A stretch of DNA of 17,003 bases from Desulfonema limicola. Its GTDB lineage: Bacteria > Desulfobacterota > Desulfobacteria > Desulfobacterales > DYRC01. Shown one piece after another: positions 14,161-17,003 of the stretch. The position numbers and the translations under genes were made by a program. Position 1 is the stretch's first letter. The number at the start of each line of letters is the position of its first letter. Where the stretch lies: contig DYRC01000030.1 in assembly GCA_020718925.1 (NCBI GenBank), positions 4,760 through 21,762 of the forward strand. Reading direction: 5' to 3'. The notes under the pieces are model-generated. The model saw only the letters and a program-made list of their open reading frames with translations, was not told the DNA's origin and searched no databases.

Positions 14161-17003
14161 ATGAACAACACCGCCGACATCAACGAATATATCGAATCCC
14201 TGATTTCTTCGCACCGAATGGCAGATCAGGTGGCATATCGCGCCATCATGCGCGAAGAAGCCGGGAGCTATGGCTTTCCTGAGCGTCCTCTGCCCGAAGA
14301 AATCCAGAAAATCCTTGCTGCATCAGGCATTGAAAAGATGTATCAGCATCAGGCGCAGGCAATTGATATTATCCGCAACGGGCAGCATGTCGTTGTGGCA
14401 ACGCCGACCGCCAGCGGCAAAAGCCTGATTTATACGATTCCGGTGTTGGAAAATATCATCAACAATCCGGAATCAAAGGCGATATATCTGTTTCCGCTTA
14501 AAGCATTGGCGCAGGATCAGCTTCGCGCCTTCGGGGAATTTGCCGCGCATTGCAAAAGCGTCAAAGCAACCGGGGCAATTTATGACGGCGATACCTCAGC
14601 TTACCACCGCAAGCGCATTCGCACCAAGCCGCCGCATGTTCTGATGACCAATCCCGAAATGCTTCATCTTTCGCTTTTGCCATATCATCATGTATGGGCA
14701 GATTTTTTCTCTGCGCTTAAAATCGTGGTGGTGGATGAAGTGCATACTTATCGGGGATTGCTAGGCTCGCATCTGGCGCAGGTATTCCGGCGGTTTCTAA
14801 GAATCTGTGCGTTTTACGGCGCATCGCCTACCTTTATTTTCAGTTCCGCGACCGTTGCTAATCCTGCCGAAATTTCAGAGCAGTTGACCGGTCTTCAGGT
14901 AACTGCGGTTACGAAAAGCGGCGCCCCTAAAGGCAGAAAGCATATTGTGATGATGAATCCTGATGCCAGCCCTTCAAGAACCGCAATCTTACTGCTCAAA
15001 GCTGCCTTGCATCGGGAATTGCGAACCATCGTCTATGCCCAATCTCGCAAAATGACCGAACTGATTGCGGTATGGGCAGGCAGCAAAGCCGGAGCTTTTG
15101 CCAATCGCATCAGCGCGTATCGCGCGGGATTTCTGCCGGAAGAACGCCGGGAAATCGAAGCCAAATTATCCAGCGGCGAGCTTTTGGCAGTGATTTCCAC
15201 CAGCGCGCTGGAATTGGGCATTGATGTCGGCGATTTGGATCTTTGCTTATTGATCGGCTATCCGGGAACCATTGTCGCCATGCAGCAGCGCGGCGGCAGA
15301 GTAGGGCGCGGCGGTCAGGATTCTGCCATGATTCTGATTGCCGGAGAAGACGCCTTGGATCAGTATTTCATGCGGAATCCTGAAGAGTTGATGAACCGCG
15401 AGTCTGAAGCTGCGGTAGTCAATCCGTTTAATCCCTATATCATGGAAAAACACCTGATTTGTGCCGCATCTGAAATGCCGATAAAAACAGACGAGCCGTT
15501 TATGGCGCATCCGGCTATCCGGCGCGCCGTATCTGATGCTGAACACAAAGGGCTTTTATTCCAAAGCGCGGATGGTCAGGCATTTTATTCAAATCGCAAA
15601 AAGCCTCAGCGGGAAGTGGATTTGCGCGGAACCGGGACACGGTTTTCCATTATCTGTAGCGAAACCGGCAAAAACAAGGGCGATATTGACGGATTCCGGG
15701 CGTTTCGGGAAACTCATCCGGGCGCGGTGTATCTGCATAACGGACAAACGCATGTCGTGGAGCATCTTGATCTGGATACTCGGATAGTCAAAGTCAGGGC
15801 GGCAGAAGTGAGTTATTACACCAAAGTCAGAGCCACTAAAGATACGGAGATTCTGGAGATTTTCGATGAAAAGCCCGTGCATGGTACGCGGGTTTGTCTG
15901 GGGCGGCTCAAAGTAACGGATCAGGTAAATGGCTATGATATTTGGCATATTCACCCATCGCAAAAAATTTCTTCGGTTACGCTCACGCTGCCGCCGAACA
16001 TCTTTGAAACCCAAGGCTTGTGGATTGATATTCCGATTGAAATTCAGAGAGAAATCGAATCGCAGATGTATCATTTTATGGGCGGCATTCATGCCATCGA
16101 ACATGCGGCTATCGGCATTTTTCCCCTGCTGGTCATGGCGGATCGCAATGATTTGGGCGGGATTTCAACGCCGTATCATCCTCAGACCGGAGGGGCTGCG
16201 GTGTTTATTTATGACGCGACTCCCGGCGGTTCGGGACTCAGCCGCGAGGCATTTCATAAGGCAGAAAAACTGCTCTCCCATACCTTGAATGTCATTGATA
16301 CCTGCGGTTGTGAGAACGGCTGCCCGTCCTGCGTGTATTCTCCCAAATGCGGATCCGGAAATAAGCCGATTGACAAGACTGCCGCAACAGGTATTCTCAA
16401 TGGAATTTTGAAAAATCGCGCGGCTCCGTTTCGCGCCAAGCCTGTTCTTTTGGAAAACAGACAAACACAAAAAGATGCGGAAAATAAAGAGAAATATTAC
16501 GGTGTTCTGGATGTCGAAACCCGGCGTTCCGCAGAAGAAGTGGGCGGATGGCACAGGGCAGATATGATGGGCATCAGTTGCGCGGTCTTGTATGATTCAA
16601 AAGAGGATCGGTTTTTTGAATTTTTACAGGAAGATATTTATGATTTGATAAAACATCTCAGGCGGCTGGATATGGTGGTCGGCTTTAATATCAAACGCTT
16701 TGACTATCAGGTACTTGGCGGATGTTATGACTTTGATTTCAGAAGCCTTCCTACACTGGATATTTTAGAGCATGTTTATCAGCATCTGAATTACCGGCTT
16801 TCATTGGACAGCCTTGCCAAAGCCACTCTGGAAACTCAGAAAAGCGGAGACGGTCTGTTAGCACTTCGATTGTGGAAACAGAGGCGTATTCGGGAAATCA
16901 TCGAATACTGCACGTCAGATGTCAGGATCACCCGTGATTTGTTTTTATACGGCAGAAAAAACGGGTATCTGCTGTTCACAAACAAAGCCGGAAAAACCGT
17001 GCG
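14161..17003 (+). CDS. MrfA/YprA-like DEVH helicase fused to an MrfB-like DEDDy exonuclease (3' end outside window)
   Basis: At least 947 residues, open at the window edge. The helicase part has motif I ATPTASGKS (80-88), DEVH (192-195), SSAT (228-231), STSALELGID and QQRGGRVGRGG (375-385). After a long linker comes an MZB (DUF1998)-type region with FIYDATPGGSGLS and a cysteine cluster at 715, 717, 721, 724 and 730. This layout matches Bacillus MrfA/YprA, a 3'-5' helicase in mitomycin damage repair. From about residue 780 an RNase H-fold exonuclease follows: LDVET (Asp784, Glu786), NIKRFD (Asn843, Asp848) and YCTSD (Tyr916, Asp920), the DEDDy set. In Bacillus this activity is a separate protein, MrfB/YprB, encoded beside MrfA. 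The start has only a weak AAAGG ribosome site. A role in excision-type DNA repair is inferred from the family. Confidence 0.88.
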   Translation, partial: MNNTADINEYIESLISSHRMADQVAYRAIMREEAGSYGFPERPLPEEIQKILAASGIEKMYQHQAQAIDIIRNGQHVVVATPTASGKSLIYTIPVLENIINNPESKAIYLFPLKALAQDQLRAFGEFAAHCKSVKATGAIYDGDTSAYHRKRIRTKPPHVLMTNPEMLHLSLLPYHHVWADFFSALKIVVVDEVHTYRGLLGSHLAQVFRRFLRICAFYGASPTFIFSSATVANPAEISEQLTGLQVTAVTKSGAPKGRKHIVMMNPDASPSRTAILLLKAALHRELRTIVYAQSRKMTELIAVWAGSKAGAFANRISAYRAGFLPEERREIEAKLSSGELLAVISTSALELGIDVGDLDLCLLIGYPGTIVAMQQRGGRVGRGGQDSAMILIAGEDALDQYFMRNPEELMNRESEAAVVNPFNPYIMEKHLICAASEMPIKTDEPFMAHPAIRRAVSDAEHKGLLFQSADGQAFYSNRKKPQREVDLRGTGTRFSIICSETGKNKGDIDGFRAFRETHPGAVYLHNGQTHVVEHLDLDTRIVKVRAAEVSYYTKVRATKDTEILEIFDEKPVHGTRVCLGRLKVTDQVNGYDIWHIHPSQKISSVTLTLPPNIFETQGLWIDIPIEIQREIESQMYHFMGGIHAIEHAAIGIFPLLVMADRNDLGGISTPYHPQTGGAAVFIYDATPGGSGLSREAFHKAEKLLSHTLNVIDTCGCENGCPSCVYSPKCGSGNKPIDKTAATGILNGILKNRAAPFRAKPVLLENRQTQKDAENKEKYYGVLDVETRRSAEEVGGWHRADMMGISCAVLYDSKEDRFFEFLQEDIYDLIKHLRRLDMVVGFNIKRFDYQVLGGCYDFDFRSLPTLDILEHVYQHLNYRLSLDSLAKATLETQKSGDGLLALRLWKQRRIREIIEYCTSDVRITRDLFLYGRKNGYLLFTNKAGKTV

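Overview
The window looks like a chromosomal stretch from an anaerobic, diazotrophic Gram-negative bacterium, most likely a Desulfobacterota (sulfate-reducer-like) lineage. This is inferred from an outer-membrane exopolysaccharide export system, a nitrogenase operon with the nifH-nifI1-nifI2-nifD-nifK order typical of strict anaerobes, corrinoid ring-methylation genes, and a sigma-54 promoter. No rRNA, tRNA, CRISPR array, transposase or phage gene is visible.

Left part (1-4605, + strand): the end of an exopolysaccharide export operon. It holds the C-terminus of an outer-membrane beta-barrel protein, a Wza-like export lipoprotein, a Wzc-like chain-length regulator/tyrosine kinase with a nine-tyrosine tail, and a PHP-family tyrosine phosphatase expected to reverse that kinase. 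The last two genes overlap by 4 nt.

Middle part (4848-9910, - strand): a compact Mo-nitrogenase operon meeting the first block tail to tail. It is preceded by a textbook -24/-12 promoter and, further upstream, by three palindromes spaced exactly 30 bp apart, placed where a sigma-54 activator would bind. nifD and nifK are each broken by a single-base frame change, in opposite directions, though everything else in them is conserved. Two copies of a GC-rich two-hairpin repeat are present, one between nifD and nifK and one between the upstream gene and the nif control region. No nifE, nifN or nifB lies in the window.

Right-middle part (9905-13931, - strand): alanine dehydrogenase, two unannotated-looking small ORFs (37 and 29 codons), CbiET, CbiF/CobM and a CYTH-domain protein, largely with overlapping or closely coupled starts and stops. 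A vegetative-type promoter lies upstream of ald.

Right end (14161-17003, + strand, open at the window edge): a large protein joining an MrfA/YprA-like DEVH helicase with a cysteine cluster to a DEDDy 3'-5' exonuclease domain. It reads as a one-polypeptide version of the two-protein MrfA-MrfB DNA repair system of Bacillus.

The strongest leads are the phased palindrome array upstream of nifH, the helicase-exonuclease fusion, the double frame break in the nitrogenase structural genes and the two coupled small ORFs after ald.
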